This document shows positions 48,201 through 60,700 of a stretch of 64,000 nt of DNA, one piece after another (the stretch's first letter is position 1; each line of letters begins with the position of its first letter). The notes below the pieces were generated by a model. It was given only the letters and a program-made list of their open reading frames with translations, was not told where the DNA came from and did no database searches. The translations under genes were made by a program, and so were the position numbers. This stretch comes from Cyathus striatus. Lineage: Eukaryota > Basidiomycota > Agaricomycetes > Agaricales > Nidulariaceae. The stretch spans positions 4,030,001-4,094,000 of the forward strand of contig JAOVFP010000005.1 of NCBI GenBank assembly GCA_025738555.1. The letters run 5' to 3'.

Positions 48201-49825
48201 AACTTCTTGAGCACAGTGCGACTGCATCACCAAATTGAATACCAGTCATGGATCCGTTGAATAGCAATTGGATCCTTGCGTGAACGTTGACATTAGAAAT
48301 GAAAGTCTATGTAATGTGAGACAAGATATGAGTATAACTGCAGCAGAAACAATACATACACTCTGATATGGGACGGTTCTGATGTCTTCAATTTCAAAAT
48401 TGTCGTTTACCGCAGACACGAGGGCCAAAGTGTAAATACGCCTAACTCCACTGGAGAGATCCATAGCCATGGATGGTGGTTCATTTGGAAGATATGAAAC
48501 AAGTACCATTAGTTTTCCATCGCTATAACCACTAGTCAGCACATACTCCACAATTGACAACGTTCACTTGCCTATCAACAGCCGCATCCAAAAGTTCCAA
48601 ATCAAGATTACGGTTGAGATCCGTCTTACTTTCAATTACAGGTTCAAGTACGTCAGCAAGATCGAACGAGAACTGGAACTCCTCCCAGCCTTCTGCTTTT
48701 AGTACCCATTTCTGAACACGTCTTCGCGCAATGGCCCAGATATCTTTGTCTCCCTTTTCAGTTTGCTCACCTAGAGCCACAGAGTATATGCATTCAAATG
48801 CCTCGGGCTCATGATGGGATGAGGAGCTAGAAAATATAGAAGGGAATAGTCGCGAGAAGGATCCAGTGGGAGTCGGCCGAGAAAATGATCGAGAAGCCAA
48901 ATGGTATTTGCCACCAGTCGATGTGAGCGTCAAGCGGAAGAGGTTGCCTCCCGTGGTCGAAACAACAAATGTTTGAGCCTGATCCCAACGTTCATTAAAA
49001 AATGTAACGCGCGGATATAACTAGCACGAAAGGAACGTACATCTGATCGCACAAGGTTGTTAACTTGTTCACCTGCCTCCTCCTTTAATGCAAGGTGTCG
49101 TCACGTAATGCTCCCCTCCGGCAAGACCAATCCCTATGCTATCCCAGAATCGCACTTCGCCTGACGGTGAAACTAGTATAAGCCCGGGCTCACGAGATGG
49201 ACCATGAGGAATGAGTGCATGGAAAGGTGGGTCCATCTGGTTGAGATCTCGAGGACTGGAAAATATATAGCATGTCGGTATTCCTCTAATAGCCTGGCGC
49301 GACGCCGGTTTAGTACGTACAACACAAAGTACGTGAGAGACTAGAAACTATACCTGAGCATGTTGCCACACGAAACATGTCTGCGCAGAGGCGACTACTG
49401 CAAATCCAGTTAATGTATCAATCGCACCGATAAATGGCACCTTGTAGAAATCTATGAAAGGTAAGTTGTCAAGAGCATACCAACTTAACGAACCGAGTAC
49501 CTGTATTTTTCAGCACCTGTTTCACTTCGACAGGTAAATTGGCGTAGAACGTCACGAGCATTTCATTCGACCTTGCAAACACAATGTCGCCTCCCAACCT
49601 CGGGTTTGCACCAAACGATGACCCCGTTTCGTCTACGTCCATGCTTGCCACAGTAGGATTGCCGCTAATGTATGGAAATGATTGCATGGGTTGAACTGGA
49701 GTAGCAACGCGAGAGGTAGCATCACTTCCAGGGACAGCTCTTGTTCTCCGGGGAGGGGATGAGACTCTTTGCGGTCGTAATCTAGAAGATCTTCTGGGTG
49801 CAGGAGAGGGAGAAAAAGTAGCCAT
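45230..49825 (-). CDS. NUP133: Nuclear pore Y-complex component Nup133
   Basis: Nup133 is a scaffold subunit of the nuclear pore Y (Nup84/107-160) complex. The start at 49825 gives MATFSPSPAPRRSSRLRPQR (a basic Ser/Arg N-tail). The N-terminal beta-propeller begins DIVFARSNEMLVTFYANLP and continues with FRLTLTSTGGKYHLASRSF and KDIWAIARRRVQKWVLKAEG. The C-terminal half is alpha-helical: VLHDCVLAYMSEVGDSQHED, RIQSYVDRFKDDFTRELYQW and, at the end, LGELNLQDVYFRLQHLAEQN with the stop at 45230. About 18 or more short introns. The frame is continuous in all exons I checked. There is an alternative ATG upstream in frame, but the chosen one precedes the propeller at the usual distance. Confidence 0.9.
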
Positions 49826-50223
49826 TATTGGGTTGACGGAAAGTGCCTTGAACGCGCCCAATACTGACGCGAACTTCAGTTCCAACAATTCGAACTCGCA
49901 ATTTGTAGCTGTTATGAATCAATCAATCACCTCCCAATCCAAGCAGCTACAAACAATGCAGCTGATACGTTTAACAATGGATCAAATTAATGCTCTCATT
50001 ACAATTCTACCTCATTCACGCAGACTTATCTGATACATATAATGTATTGCAAATCATACCGTAACAAAACATAATGCTAACAAGTGGACAAGTAAAATGT
50101 ACAATAATGATACCAACGCGTGCAAGAGGTACATCTACAATAACTGCCAGAATACATTAGACGGGACATTACATACGTCAAAAGAGGAAACACCCACCAA
50201 TAAAGAAAGACACAATTGGTTGA
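49826..50223. other. Intergenic region between NUP133 and histone H2B
   Basis: 398 bases, NUP133 promoter and H2B 3' region. A 66-codon plus-strand frame begins near 49,833 but is low in complexity and has no family signature. Nothing else seen. Confidence 0.5.
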
Positions 50224-50862
50224 TTACTTTGCGCCAGCGGAGAATTTCGTGACAGACTTGGTTCCTGGGATGGGATAAGCAAAAGAATTTAGAGCAGCCC
50301 AAATCACATACCCTCAGAGATGGCGTGCTTGGCTAGCTCTCCTGGAAGGATCAGGCGAACACTGGTCTGGATTTCACGAGATGAGATTGTCGATTTCTTA
50401 GAGTAGGATGCAAGTTCTGTTCGCTTTATTAAGAGGAATAATAGCCAAAGAGGATAAGAAACATACTAGAGGCTTCAGTTGCAATGCGCTCAAAGATATC
50501 GTTGACGAAAGAGTTGAGGATGGCCATCGCCTTGTTTGAGATACCAGTATCGGGGTGCACTTGCTTGAGCACTAGCATATATCACGTCACTAAGAATTCA
50601 ACGAAGAAACGCGTGCATAACATACCCTTATAGATGTAAGAGCTGTAGGTTTCCTTTCGTGTTTTCTTACGCTTCTTCTTCTCTCCATCTGCAGCAGCCA
50701 CTTTGCTTGCGGTTTTCTTGCCGGCCTTGGAGCCCTCTGTCTTAGCAGGAGCCTTGGAAGCGGTGGAAGCGGGGGCTTTTCCGGCAGTGGAAACGGGCTA
50801 AGAGCGTCAATAGTCAGTAATCGCTTCCAATAACGATAAGAAGGTATTTACTTTAGGAGCCA
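50224..50862 (-). CDS. HTB1: Histone H2B
   Basis: Core nucleosomal histone. Exon 1 encodes only MAPK; the rest follows short introns: [93 protein letters not shown] and [20 protein letters not shown], ending TKFSAGAK. The C-terminal AVTKF-like helix and its conserved lysine (site of monoubiquitination in yeast, K123) are present. About 145 residues, typical for a basidiomycete. Unlike many fungal H2B genes, no divergent H2A gene lies beside it: the upstream neighbour is a methyltransferase gene reading towards it on the same strand. Confidence 0.97.
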
Positions 50863-51241
50863 TTTTGTGTCAACGAAAAGATAAAAAGAAGACGAAAGGG
50901 GGAAGGTATGTGGGGGTGAGTAGATGAGGAGAAGGAGAAAGAAGATGAAGCTGGTCGCGTCTTTTGAGTGCGACTGGTGGCGGACCTTAAAATGAGGACA
51001 CACGTGACCATCGTCACATTAAACAAACACGCTTGTCACGCGTTTCTCAACGACGCGTTTGTGACAGCTTGGTCTAATCTTGGCATTCGCAGCGACAAGT
51101 CTTAGTCAGTCCTCCACATGTCCTCATTGTTAACGCTCAACCATCTTCAACCATTCAAGCTCAAGCTTCAAGCTAATCCTTGGCTGAATCAACTCAGTCT
51201 CATACATTTTTGTTCTATTGTCCAGGATATAATACAAAGGA
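50863..51241. other. Histone H2B upstream region
   Basis: 379 bases between the H2B start and the stop of the next methyltransferase gene. It includes two MCB-like ACGCGT boxes and a CACGTG E-box-like palindrome at 51001-51006. No gene seen. Confidence 0.6.
51038..51058. promoter_or_regulatory. Pair of ACGCGT (MCB-like) boxes upstream of histone H2B
   Basis: ACGCGT occurs at 51038-51043 and 51053-51058, 176 and 191 bases upstream of the H2B start. Each is followed by TT. ACGCGT is the MBF/DSC1 box that drives G1/S transcription in yeasts. S-phase control of this gene is an inference. Confidence 0.55.
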
Positions 51242-52275
51242 TTACTTCTTTTGCGCGATCACAACATATGTCTTGTATGGATACTCGAATAAGCCCTTGC
51301 TCTCGTCTATCCATTTTCTTCCATCGCCTCGGTCGACAATGGCAGCAACGTCTTGTTTGACTTGTTTTCTCTCGTCTTCTGGCAGGATTGCAATATAGCT
51401 TTTACTGCACGCTCTGTCCACTACGATGCTTTTGTTTCCCTCTAGCTGATACTCCCAGATCTGTTCTTTAGGGGGTTCAAAGTGCTGTTTGTAGTTAGGC
51501 GTATCGAATGTCTGTCGCCAAAGCCCTAATCTGAACTGCGGGGTACCGCCTTCATGCCTTTCGATTCGATCTCGCAACTGGGCAATCCAATCTGCGGCGT
51601 CTCTGAGATGCCATGTCAAATGTAGCTCTGTGGGAGTCCCCGTGTTTTGGACATACCTGTCTTCCAAGTTCCAGATGAAGGCAACAAGCCCATTTGGCTT
51701 GAGAATACGGGAAAACTCAGCCGAGGCAAGATTGTAGTCGGGACACCAATGGAATGCCTTGCGGGAAATAAGAGAAGGGTACATGATTTTCTGGCGGAGA
51801 AATGCATACCTGTGCTATAATTATCAAGTCAGCCCATCCTGACTCAACCGTGGTGTGTGCGAAGGTTCCTTCTGCGACTCTCACGCGATCGTCATTAACG
51901 GTGTTTGAAAATACAGTCCTCATTCCTTCGCTTGGTTCGAAAGCTTGTAGCTGTTTGACGGCGTCCGACCATTCTGAATGGGAGAGGAGAGCGCGCGTAA
52001 AAATACCAGTTCCAGCACCTATTCTGCAGGGTCATGTTGGATAGGGTGATTTAAGTGCAAACGGTATGGGGAGCTCACTCGACCACGTTGAACGGAGGGG
52101 CTGCTTTGACAGCGTCGCGAATGAAGGAGAGAGCCTGTGGCTGATAAGAAGGGCGCGCGCTGCAGACGTGAATGAGATAAGATATGGGTAAGATAAGGTA
52201 CGTTGGTCACCGATCGTAGAGGTCGTTGGTGCCGGCACCGAAGCCTTTCTGGGCGGTGGCGTGAACGTGGGCCAT
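51242..52275 (-). CDS. SAM-dependent methyltransferase (type 11, Crg1/TMT1-like)
   Basis: Small-molecule-type methyltransferase of unknown substrate. The start MAHVHATAQKGFGAGTNDLY leads over an intron to RPSYQPQALSFIRDAV, then EIGAGTGIFTRALLSHS (motif I), LQAFEPSEGMR (motif II acidic residue), VRVAEGTFAHTTVES, WADLIIIAQ and AFHWCPDYNLASAEFSRILK with PNGLVAFIWNLEDR. It ends YPYKTYVVIAQKK. This N-terminus and the AFHW motif are shared by fungal methyltransferases such as yeast Crg1 and Tmt1. The frame is intact through about five introns. Confidence 0.85.
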
Positions 52276-52692
52276 TGGAAACAGGATGATTTCGAGAGAT
52301 TGATGGAAGATGGTGCAATTTATGAAAATGATATTTCGAGTCAGAAGTAGTTTCGGATGCGGGAGTGTGGAATAGGGAGTGTTTGGGAGCAATTATAGCA
52401 TATGTTGCTGCTGACGTACATGCTTCTATGTAATCTATTAATACGATGCAATGTTTATTCCGTCGGCACTCGACCCAACCACTCCGTCCACTCGTCCCCG
52501 TGTCCCTCCATAGTCCAGTCCCAACCCCAGCCGCGTCTCTAATCCCTAATCCTCCCACCTGCATCCCTGTCCTTTATCCTCGTCTTACATAACCGTATCA
52601 ACCAAATCCCTCCGCGTTGCCAACCACACTGGCCTGTAGTCAAACAACTTAAATAAATACCTTGCGCGCCCTTGTACATCTCCCTCTTCACT
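52276..52692. other. Divergent intergenic region
   Basis: 417 bases between a methyltransferase gene (minus) and a sphingosine kinase gene (plus). C/T-rich towards the kinase start. No gene seen. Confidence 0.5.
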
Positions 52693-54728
52693 ATGGATTC
52701 GAAAGTCATCACCGTCAACACTCAGTATGGAAAACCCGTCAAGCTTACCCTTTCCCGTGATGCTCTCTTTGTACAACGCTGTATGTCTTCATTCTGCTTA
52801 TCCGCTCTTCATTTTCATTTTCATCCCTGCCCCGTAGCCTTACCCCACCACAAGGAGATATCCTACCGACAAGTAATCAAAGCTTCTTACGACTCTGACT
52901 CCGCAGTCCTGAAAGTTGCATACGTCGTCAAGAAGAAGAGCAAAAAGTATGCCTCGCTCGTCATTGTCAAAGGTGATGTCGATGAATCCCAGCGCTCTGA
53001 CGCCGTCCAATGGGCTGAGGCTCTCATGTACGCGGCGTATGAAGGTTAGCACCACTCCGTCTGTCTCCCCTGCCCACTTATATATATCTCATTAGCAACT
53101 GGCGTGAAACCTCATCGAAAACTAAGAGTGCTAGTTAATCCTTATGGCGGAACTGTCTGTGTCCTTTCCCCGTTCCCTCCATTCCTCCACTTAATCCATG
53201 CTGGTACATAGAAACGAGCTGTCGGACTGTTCATCAAGGTGGTTGAGCCAATATTCAGAGAAGCAGGGTGCGAGTATCACGTAACACGTATGTTTATCCG
53301 CCCTACCAATTACAGCGCTCTTGTTGATATCGCATTCAACTTCAGATACAACTCACCGTGGTCATGCGCAAGACATCACCAAAGTTCTGCCCCTCGATTA
53401 TGATGCTGTCATCACCGTCTCTGGCGATGGCCTCGTGCATGAGGTATTCAATGGTTTTGCAAATCACTCTGACCCTGCAAGAGCGTTTGCTATACCCGTC
53501 GCGCCTATCCCCACAGGTTCTGGAAATGGTCTCTCTCTTAATTTATTAGGACATCATGTAAGTTTATTGGTATTCTGACATTTGTGCTTCGAAAACAAGT
53601 CCTTTAGGCAGGATTTGACGTCGCGATGGCGGCACTTAATGCTGTCAAAGGTAAGGGCATCATTACATGTTTTAGGTGCCATCGTATTCACTTCTACTGA
53701 TTGTCCAGGCAAGGCTATGAAGGTTGACTTATTTTCCTTTAACCAGAAGGGCAAACGGACGATATCATTCATGTCTCAAGCATTAGGCCTTATGGCTGAC
53801 ATTGATCTCGGGACTGAGCACTTGCGATGGATGGGAGATACCCGTTTTATGTACGGCATTTTTCGAGGAAGTGTGTCCTTCACTCTCTGAACTACGCACT
53901 AAGTGCTTACATTAACTCGAATAGTCATTCAGTTCAAATCATGTCCTGTACAACTGTCATTCAAGGTTGCAGAACGAGACAAATACAAAATGGCTCAAGA
54001 GGTTGCACGTCGTATAACCGACGATGAAACCCTCACCACGCCATTATCCGCCACTTCTTGGATGTCCGAAGAAAGTGCCAGTGATGCTCTACCTCCATTG
54101 AAGTATCATCATGAAGATGATGATGGCTGGACGACGTTTGATGAGTCTTTGTTATATGTCTACGCCGGGAAAGGTCCTTACGTCGGCCGGTAGGTTTCTT
54201 TTGTTTGTGTTCCCATTACCCTAGGAAGGTTGACTCTTCATAGCGATTTCATGGCGTTCCCTGTATCACTACCTGACGATGGACTTATTGATGTTATGGC
54301 AGTGCCATCGGTACGTTTACGTATTCTATTGGCCCATTTAATATTAATCAATTCTTATCATTAGTCGTCCCGAATGGATATCCTTTCTGGTATGTCAGGC
54401 GCTCCCAAGGGCGACACGTTCTGGAACCCAAAGGTAGAGTACATTTGAGCAGTGATAATACCACTGGATCTGATTAATGGCTATTCAATAGGTACACTAC
54501 GTGAAGGCTCATGCTTACCGAGTGAAACCGTTAAAGCCGAAAGGTTATCTTTCAGTGGACGGGGAAGAATTTCCGTTCGAAGAATTCCATGTTGAAGTTC
54601 ATCAGGGAATGGGAACACTTCTTAGTCCACATGGGCGTTATGCTGCTGACTTTGCGCCTAAAGCTGGATTTAGTGAACACGATAGCGCGGAGGGGAAGAA
54701 AAATGTCAACGTCCCTGCTAAGCAGTGA
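52693..54728 (+). CDS. Sphingosine (long-chain base) kinase
   Basis: It phosphorylates sphingoid bases to long-chain base 1-phosphates (Lcb4/Lcb5 in yeast). The start MDSKVITVNTQYGKPVKLTL leads to a beta-rich N-terminal part, then the diacylglycerol kinase-type catalytic domain: VLVNPYGGTKRAVGLFIKVV, YDAVITVSGDGLVHEVFNGF (the SGDGxxxEVxNG catalytic motif), and PIPTGSGNGLSLNLLG. The C-terminal lobe has MSQALGLMADIDLGTEHLRW and RFMYGIFRG. It ends EGKKNVNVPAKQ. About 10 short introns; the frame is intact. No membrane-spanning helix is seen. Confidence 0.92.
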
Positions 54729-55015
54729 ATGTTTACCAAGTTAGCACTTGGTTAGCACCTCGATTAAGCTGTCTATTACAGCGTTATTCTGGGCGAGAAA
54801 TTTCCGACCCATGTTTAGATATAATGATTATCACACTTAACATAGATAGATAGCTAGCTCTTCGTGCAAGTACTGTTTTATTTCGGTGCACTGGAATCAC
54901 ACGCCACATTTATAGCCGTTCCATCAGCTGACAACTGGCGAGAAAAGGGACAAGAATTATGAGCGCGGCGTGAACAACGCCTTCCACTCTGCTTTACTAC
55001 GTTTCTGGCTCTGGA

Positions 55016-56097
55016 ATGCTTTTGTACTGTAGGAGTGCATTCCGCGTCGTGAACAAGCCTCTTCAGCAGAGAGCGCTTCTCTCAACGCAATCCGACCTGA
55101 ATATTGAGGCGTTGGATAAATGGATTTCTTCCCCGCCTCAGGCAACTCTTCACGACACATTCACATTCGAGCATCTTTCTGACCTCTACATTACGCTTCC
55201 GACTCGGGATGGAACGCGAAAACCATATGAAACACCTCATCATTCTCAGCGGCTACCATACGGGCACCACCTTGCATTTTTTCATGCTAGACAGCCCGAG
55301 TCACGACTTCGGGAGGATGGAACAGACGAGGATATTTCGCCTCCTAAGCCCTTCCTTCGACGCATGTGGGCTGGCGGAAGTATAACATGGGATAATTCAA
55401 ATCCCCTATTGATCGGACATAAGGCAAAGGCCTTTTCTAACGTAACATCCGCCCAAAAGAAAGGATTCGAAAAGGGGAGGCCCATGGTATTCATTACACA
55501 GAAAATTGAATTGACCGTGGGTGGAAAGAGCAAGCCATCAGTGACAGAAGAACGAGCCCATGTTTATTTTCCAGAGAACACGGAGAAAAAACACGGTGTT
55601 CGCGAAGGTACTAAATTTCTATTGATCTCATCTCCCTCTTCTGGTTAAATCTACGTTATTTCATCAGTGAAAGACCTGCCAAGTTCAGCGGACTTTACAT
55701 TCAGGTACACCCCCACTCCAGTGACATTATTTCGATATTCGGCCTTAATGTTCAATGCTCATCATATTCATCTTGATCCGGTCTACACACAGAACAAGGA
55801 AGGTTATGCAGGTGCGCGGCTCAACACATATATGCAGCTTTCTAATACTTAAAATGATACTTTCTCTCAGAGCGTTTAGTACATGGTCCATTAACTGCTC
55901 TAATGCTACTTGAAAACGTCACCTTCAATAACTCCGATGCCCAACTAAAGCGATTTGAGTATCGAGCAACAAATCCACTGGTTGTCAACCGCGAATTAAC
56001 ATTAAATGGGACTTGGACTGGTAACAATACGGCTACGCTGTGGTGTGTCGACCAGGAAGGTGTGGTAGGAATGACTGGCTTGGTGCAACTCGAGTAA
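55016..56097 (+). CDS. HTD2: Mitochondrial 3-hydroxyacyl-thioester dehydratase type 2 (Htd2)
   Basis: Hotdog-fold dehydratase of mitochondrial fatty-acid synthesis (FAS II), which supplies octanoyl chains for lipoate. The start MLLYCRSAFRVVNKPLQQRA is a mitochondrial presequence. Features include LPYGHHLAFFHARQPESRL, RMWAGGSITWDNSNPLLIGH, FITQKIELTVG, and the catalytic hotdog segment LFRYSALMFNAHHIHLDPVY with ERLVHGPLTALMLLE. Two introns interrupt the second half. It ends GVVGMTGLVQLE. The catalytic histidine region (NAHHIHLD) is complete. Confidence 0.9.
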
Positions 56098-56175
56098 CTT
56101 GTAAATGATGGTGCTGTAAGATTTCCAATCTCAGAAACCTTGAAACTATTAGCAACGTAGAAAACAATCAGTGTA

Positions 56176-57399
56176 TTATGCTCTCTCACCATATTTGTTA
56201 CCAGCCTCTTTTCTGTTTCGCCTCCCTTCCGCGATCCTTTCCTCTAGTGCCTCTCTATTTTCATAAGCTTCTTTAAGGAGAGTAGAAAGTTGATGTCTAG
56301 ACCGCGCAATGCCACTTAACTTGCTCGCCTATACTTTTGCATGAGTAACCAATTTGCTAGTGTAGAAACAAACTTCATACGCTGATCTTCATCTTAGGCT
56401 GTTCAGCAGCTCCACCAGCTCCTTTAGTAATTGCTTTCCGCTCTTCTCTTTCTTTGACTTCTCTCTTTGCCTTCTCCATTTCGGCTGCTGCATCGATGTT
56501 TTCAACTTCACCCTGTTCATAGCCTTCGAAACCTCTGACTTGATTTTTCTCGAGTGCGCGGACGTGGGCATCATACACATCCTTCCACTTTTTCATGAAT
56601 TTTTCGTAATAATCAGTATCATACGCTGCCCATGATCCCGAAGGAAGTTGATAATATCCGGGATATGGATCAGTGGACTTTGGTTCAGGGAGTTCAAAAG
56701 TAGGAACTTCAGGTGCTGCAGATATGGGCCTTGAGGAGCTAGAGGAAGTTTTGGCAGAGGAAGGTACGCTGAAGGATTTCGAAGTAATACCTACAAGTTA
56801 AACCTAAGACAGGTGTCGTTAGTACATGCAATGCTTAACTGACCTAGAGAGAAGAAATCTACGGCAGGTTTGAATGATGTAACTGAGGGAACCGCAGGGC
56901 GTTTCGAAGTTATTTCATCTTCCAGTGAGATATTGGATTTGCCTTCGGAAACGGACGGTGGCAGAAAAGAAAAGGAAGAGGTACTTGACTGCACGGCTTC
57001 TGTCCTGTTATCTCGTGCATTAGGCTCGGATGTATCGGATTTCTCAATGGAGTGAGGTATTAGGCCTGAGGACCTGGTAATTGAGGTATTAAATACAAGC
57101 CCGGGGCCTTTCCCCGCTCCTAGAGTTCTTTCCTGAGGAAGTGCAAGTGGAGTTTTCTGTTTAGGTGCAGGTAGCATTGAAAGCAAAGACGACGAGCCGG
57201 CTCCAATTCTGGGCTTTTTGGAAGGGGGGTTTTCCACTTCCAGATCGTCGTGTTCATCCTTCAAAGGTGGGAGATCGGGAAGTCCAATGGTTATCTTCTT
57301 GGGTCGCTTCGGCTTTGGTTGAGACTGAACAGGTTTGGTGGGAATGGAGATTTCGCTGTCGCTATCAGCATCACTGCCATATCCTTCTATACCAAGCAT
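56176..57399 (-). CDS. PRCC-like nuclear protein (MAD2B-interacting domain family)
   Basis: The start MLGIEGYGSDADSDSEISIP is the family opening. A Pro/Lys/Ser-rich disordered body has SLLSMLPAPKQKTPLALPQE. The conserved C-terminal part has YPGYYQLPSGSWAAYDTDYY, EKFMKKWKDVYDAHVRALEK, GFEGYEQGEVENIDAAAEM and a coiled coil ending SGIARSRHQLSTLLKEAYEN ... RKEAGNKYGERA. Human PRCC is a spliceosome-associated protein that binds MAD2B; the fungal role is not established. Introns fall around 56,800 and 56,320-56,390. I chose the ATG at 57399 over one 42 bases upstream because homologues begin MLGI. Confidence 0.82.
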
Positions 57400-57778
57400 G
57401 TCGAAGTGTAACAGATAGAGCTCAGAGAATGAATGAAGCAACGGAATTTAAATCCCTTGTAAAATACACTGCGACTGGAATGAAAGCCTGTTGCCTGACG
57501 TTATAAGTTACATAATCAACTTGACACAATGCTCAGTTTGTGGATTACTATATTGATCATGTATATACACGTTACTCGCTAATTATGTTTATAGTAAAAG
57601 TCTATGAATGAGTGACAGGAGCAGCGAGCGTAGTGTAGCACAATCTAGCGACTCGACAGAAATAGAACTACGAAAAATCCGTATGAATAGCCTGGCCGAT
57701 GTTCCAGGAATCAATGTCCGTTCTCAGTGCAAATTTTGTAATAGCAATATAGTCCATACAGTTGAGATAGAATATTAA
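57400..57778. other. Intergenic region, PRCC promoter and glucan synthase 3' end
   Basis: 379 AT-rich bases between a minus-strand start and the stop of the next minus-strand gene. No gene seen. Confidence 0.5.
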
Positions 57779-60700
57779 TTATGGCCGCGCTAAAGAGATA
57801 TTAGTTCATTACTTTTAGCAAACATTCGAAGAAGTAACATACCAAGTTGTTCCTTGCGGTAGAACCAGAAATACCCAAACACAATAATAAGCTGGCAAAC
57901 AAGGGCAATCCAGAATAAAGGCAGGGCCATTGGACTACCAGACAGCCCTTCTTCGAAGTCCCACTTTGCAGCGTCTGGGAAAACCGAGCCTGGTCCAATG
58001 CGATTGGGTGCGGTAGCGCGAGCGACCATGACACAAATAGATCCTATCACTTGAGCAAACGCCAACGTAGCACATACGTGAAGCCTCGAAAGCGTCTACA
58101 GGGGCCATATTTTAGTCATCGGAGCCCATACGAAATCAAATACCATACCTGGAGCAAAATCATACCCAGACCCACACCTTGTATGGCATCAAGAACACCG
58201 AGCCAAAGCCAGAGGGAAATACCAAGATACGGTCCAGAGGATCCAGCCCACGGAATGTATAAAGCAAGGGAGGATGTTCCCCATAACATTTGACACCAGC
58301 GAGGTGCTCCAAGACCAACAGCAAACACGGGTAGTAACCAAGTATGTGTTTTACTGAAGTAAGTTAGCACCAAGAGCATGGCTGCCCACACGCCAACAAA
58401 GAAGGTGAGGACAAGCAGTAAAATTTGCCATTTTGGTATGGGAACACTCCAAAGGAAACCCCAGTTGCGTCCGTAGGGCTAGTTCTTCATCAGCATGCTT
58501 ATGAACGAAGACAAAAGAATTTACTTACTCCACTTAACCAGTAGTCACGAAGAACTTCGGAAGCAAGGAACCATAATACGAGCTTACGGCGAAACAGTGT
58601 CCTCACGAAGTGAGGAACTTTCGGCGGGGTCTGACGATAGTACTCTGGATGATAATCTGACTTAGGACGAGAATTAACTATAGAAACGAAACATACCTGG
58701 CAAGCCATACAGCATAACATAGGCAAAGACAAAACTCATTATTGCCAGAGGCCAAAGAATCAATACAATCCACCATGGCGGAACATAACCGTCTGCGCGA
58801 CCGTTCAAAGAGTTTCCCCAATACCACAGCGCAGCAACCCACACCTGCTGTGAGCCTTGTACAATGCATGCTCGAAGTGTCCATACTTCAGTAGCAGCGC
58901 CGGCTTCTTCACCGAAATTAAGACCGAAATATAGGAAACCGGCAGCGGAAGCAACAGCATAACACCAGGTGGCCGCACTCGAAAGAGCTCTATGAGCTGG
59001 GTGAAGTGCAGAAGCTACTGATGGCAGACCAATCAAAAAGAACGCAAGCCCAAAGAATATCCAAGGAGCTGACAACACGTAGATTGAAGGTTTCAGCCTG
59101 AACAAGGGGTACCACACTGCAGATGCCGCCAAGAATACACCACCCAGAACATATAGCTGAATGTCATCTTGCCAATTGCGGCCAGTTAAAAGCGTAATCT
59201 GGAAACTTGTCGCGCTTAACATCTATCTATTGATCAGAACCAATATTCGAATACAGGTAACAAAACTAACCTGTGCCAAGGCAATCACGATTGTGTACAA
59301 TGGCCAGCCAGCGATTTCCCTAGACATCGCAATCTGTAAACCAGTCATCGGAACGATATCAGGCTGAGGGCCTTCAGGATGCATGGTAACATCGTAGTCC
59401 GAATGGGAGAATGCTTGAGTATTTGGGGCTGTTAATACCATTAATGTATGCGCAGTATCAATAATAATGATACGTACAATCGGGCCTGGAGTAAATTGAA
59501 GGTGACGGCGTTCCCCACACCGAGTCTCGCTGAGAAGATCGAATGCTAGCAGCACTATCAAGTTTGTCTTTGCGCACTTTCCCAAAGAATGCTTCTTCAC
59601 TCTTTGTCAAATATTTCTCAATCGAAAGTTCATGTTCAGTGTTTTTGGCATTCAAATTTTGGAGTTTCTGGACGAATTCTGCAGCCACACCGCCATCTGC
59701 ATCAGTAAACTTACACGGCAAACCTTGTCAGTGCACATCCATTCCAAGAAAATATTAAAACTTACAGATGCAATAGCCTTATTTAATGGCGAATTTGACT
59801 TCTCGTCCACAATGGATGCAATTGATTCAACGGAAGAGACACGAGAATGGGCACCAAACGGACGACTAGGGGTCAATCCACCCTCTAAGAATGGATCCGG
59901 CGCATGCTTTTGATCTTTGGAGATTGCCTTATTAGCACGCTCCAGGAAGTCTGTATAACCTTGTTGTGGGCTGTCCACTGCCGTACTATTTCGCGATTGA
60001 GTGAAATAATCATCTTGTCCCTGGCGAGCTCCTGGTGTCAATGAATCTTGACTCCAGCCGGGGGAGCCGGGTACAAATGAGTTTACGCTACGACTATCCC
60101 AGTCAGGTTGAGTAGGTTGTGCTTGATTAACGGGATCCCAGTCATCGGTATCTCCGATAGGCTGCACACCACCTCCATTGCAATCAGATTCTCTCCAAGC
60201 ATTCGCACCGGCCACCGCACGACTAATATTAATGCTGCGCTTATGGAAGTCTTCCATTCTTTGACGCCATTCCACCACTGGGAAACGCTGAACAGCTGAA
60301 CGTGCACGTAAAAGAGCCCTTTCTTCTTCAGTTGATTTCAACGCCATTTTGATGGTCTTTGTCAACTGGGATAACATATGGTTTGTAGCACTGGATTCCA
60401 CTGGATACCACTAAAGGATCATGTGAACAAAATACTCATCAGAAGAATTTCGAACGTACCCAGCCAGGCATCAAACCTAAACCACCTAGACGACTTCCAA
60501 CACCCAGAGCACCTTTTCTACCGAATTCCACTGCAACTAGTCCGAAGGGCTCATCGCGAGATGGAATCAATGCAAAATCAGCCCCACTAAACAAATAAGG
60601 GGGTAACGCAGTGAACTCCGGCTTTGAGTAGACGCGGTCGGGATAAAGTTCCATAAGACGCGCTAGTTTCTCGGCCGCAAACCGACCGTAAAGATCGATG

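Noticed and set aside
49833..50033. A 66-codon plus-strand frame next to the NUP133 start
   Set aside because: Low complexity (Asn, Ser, Gln), starts in the NUP133 leader, no family signature.
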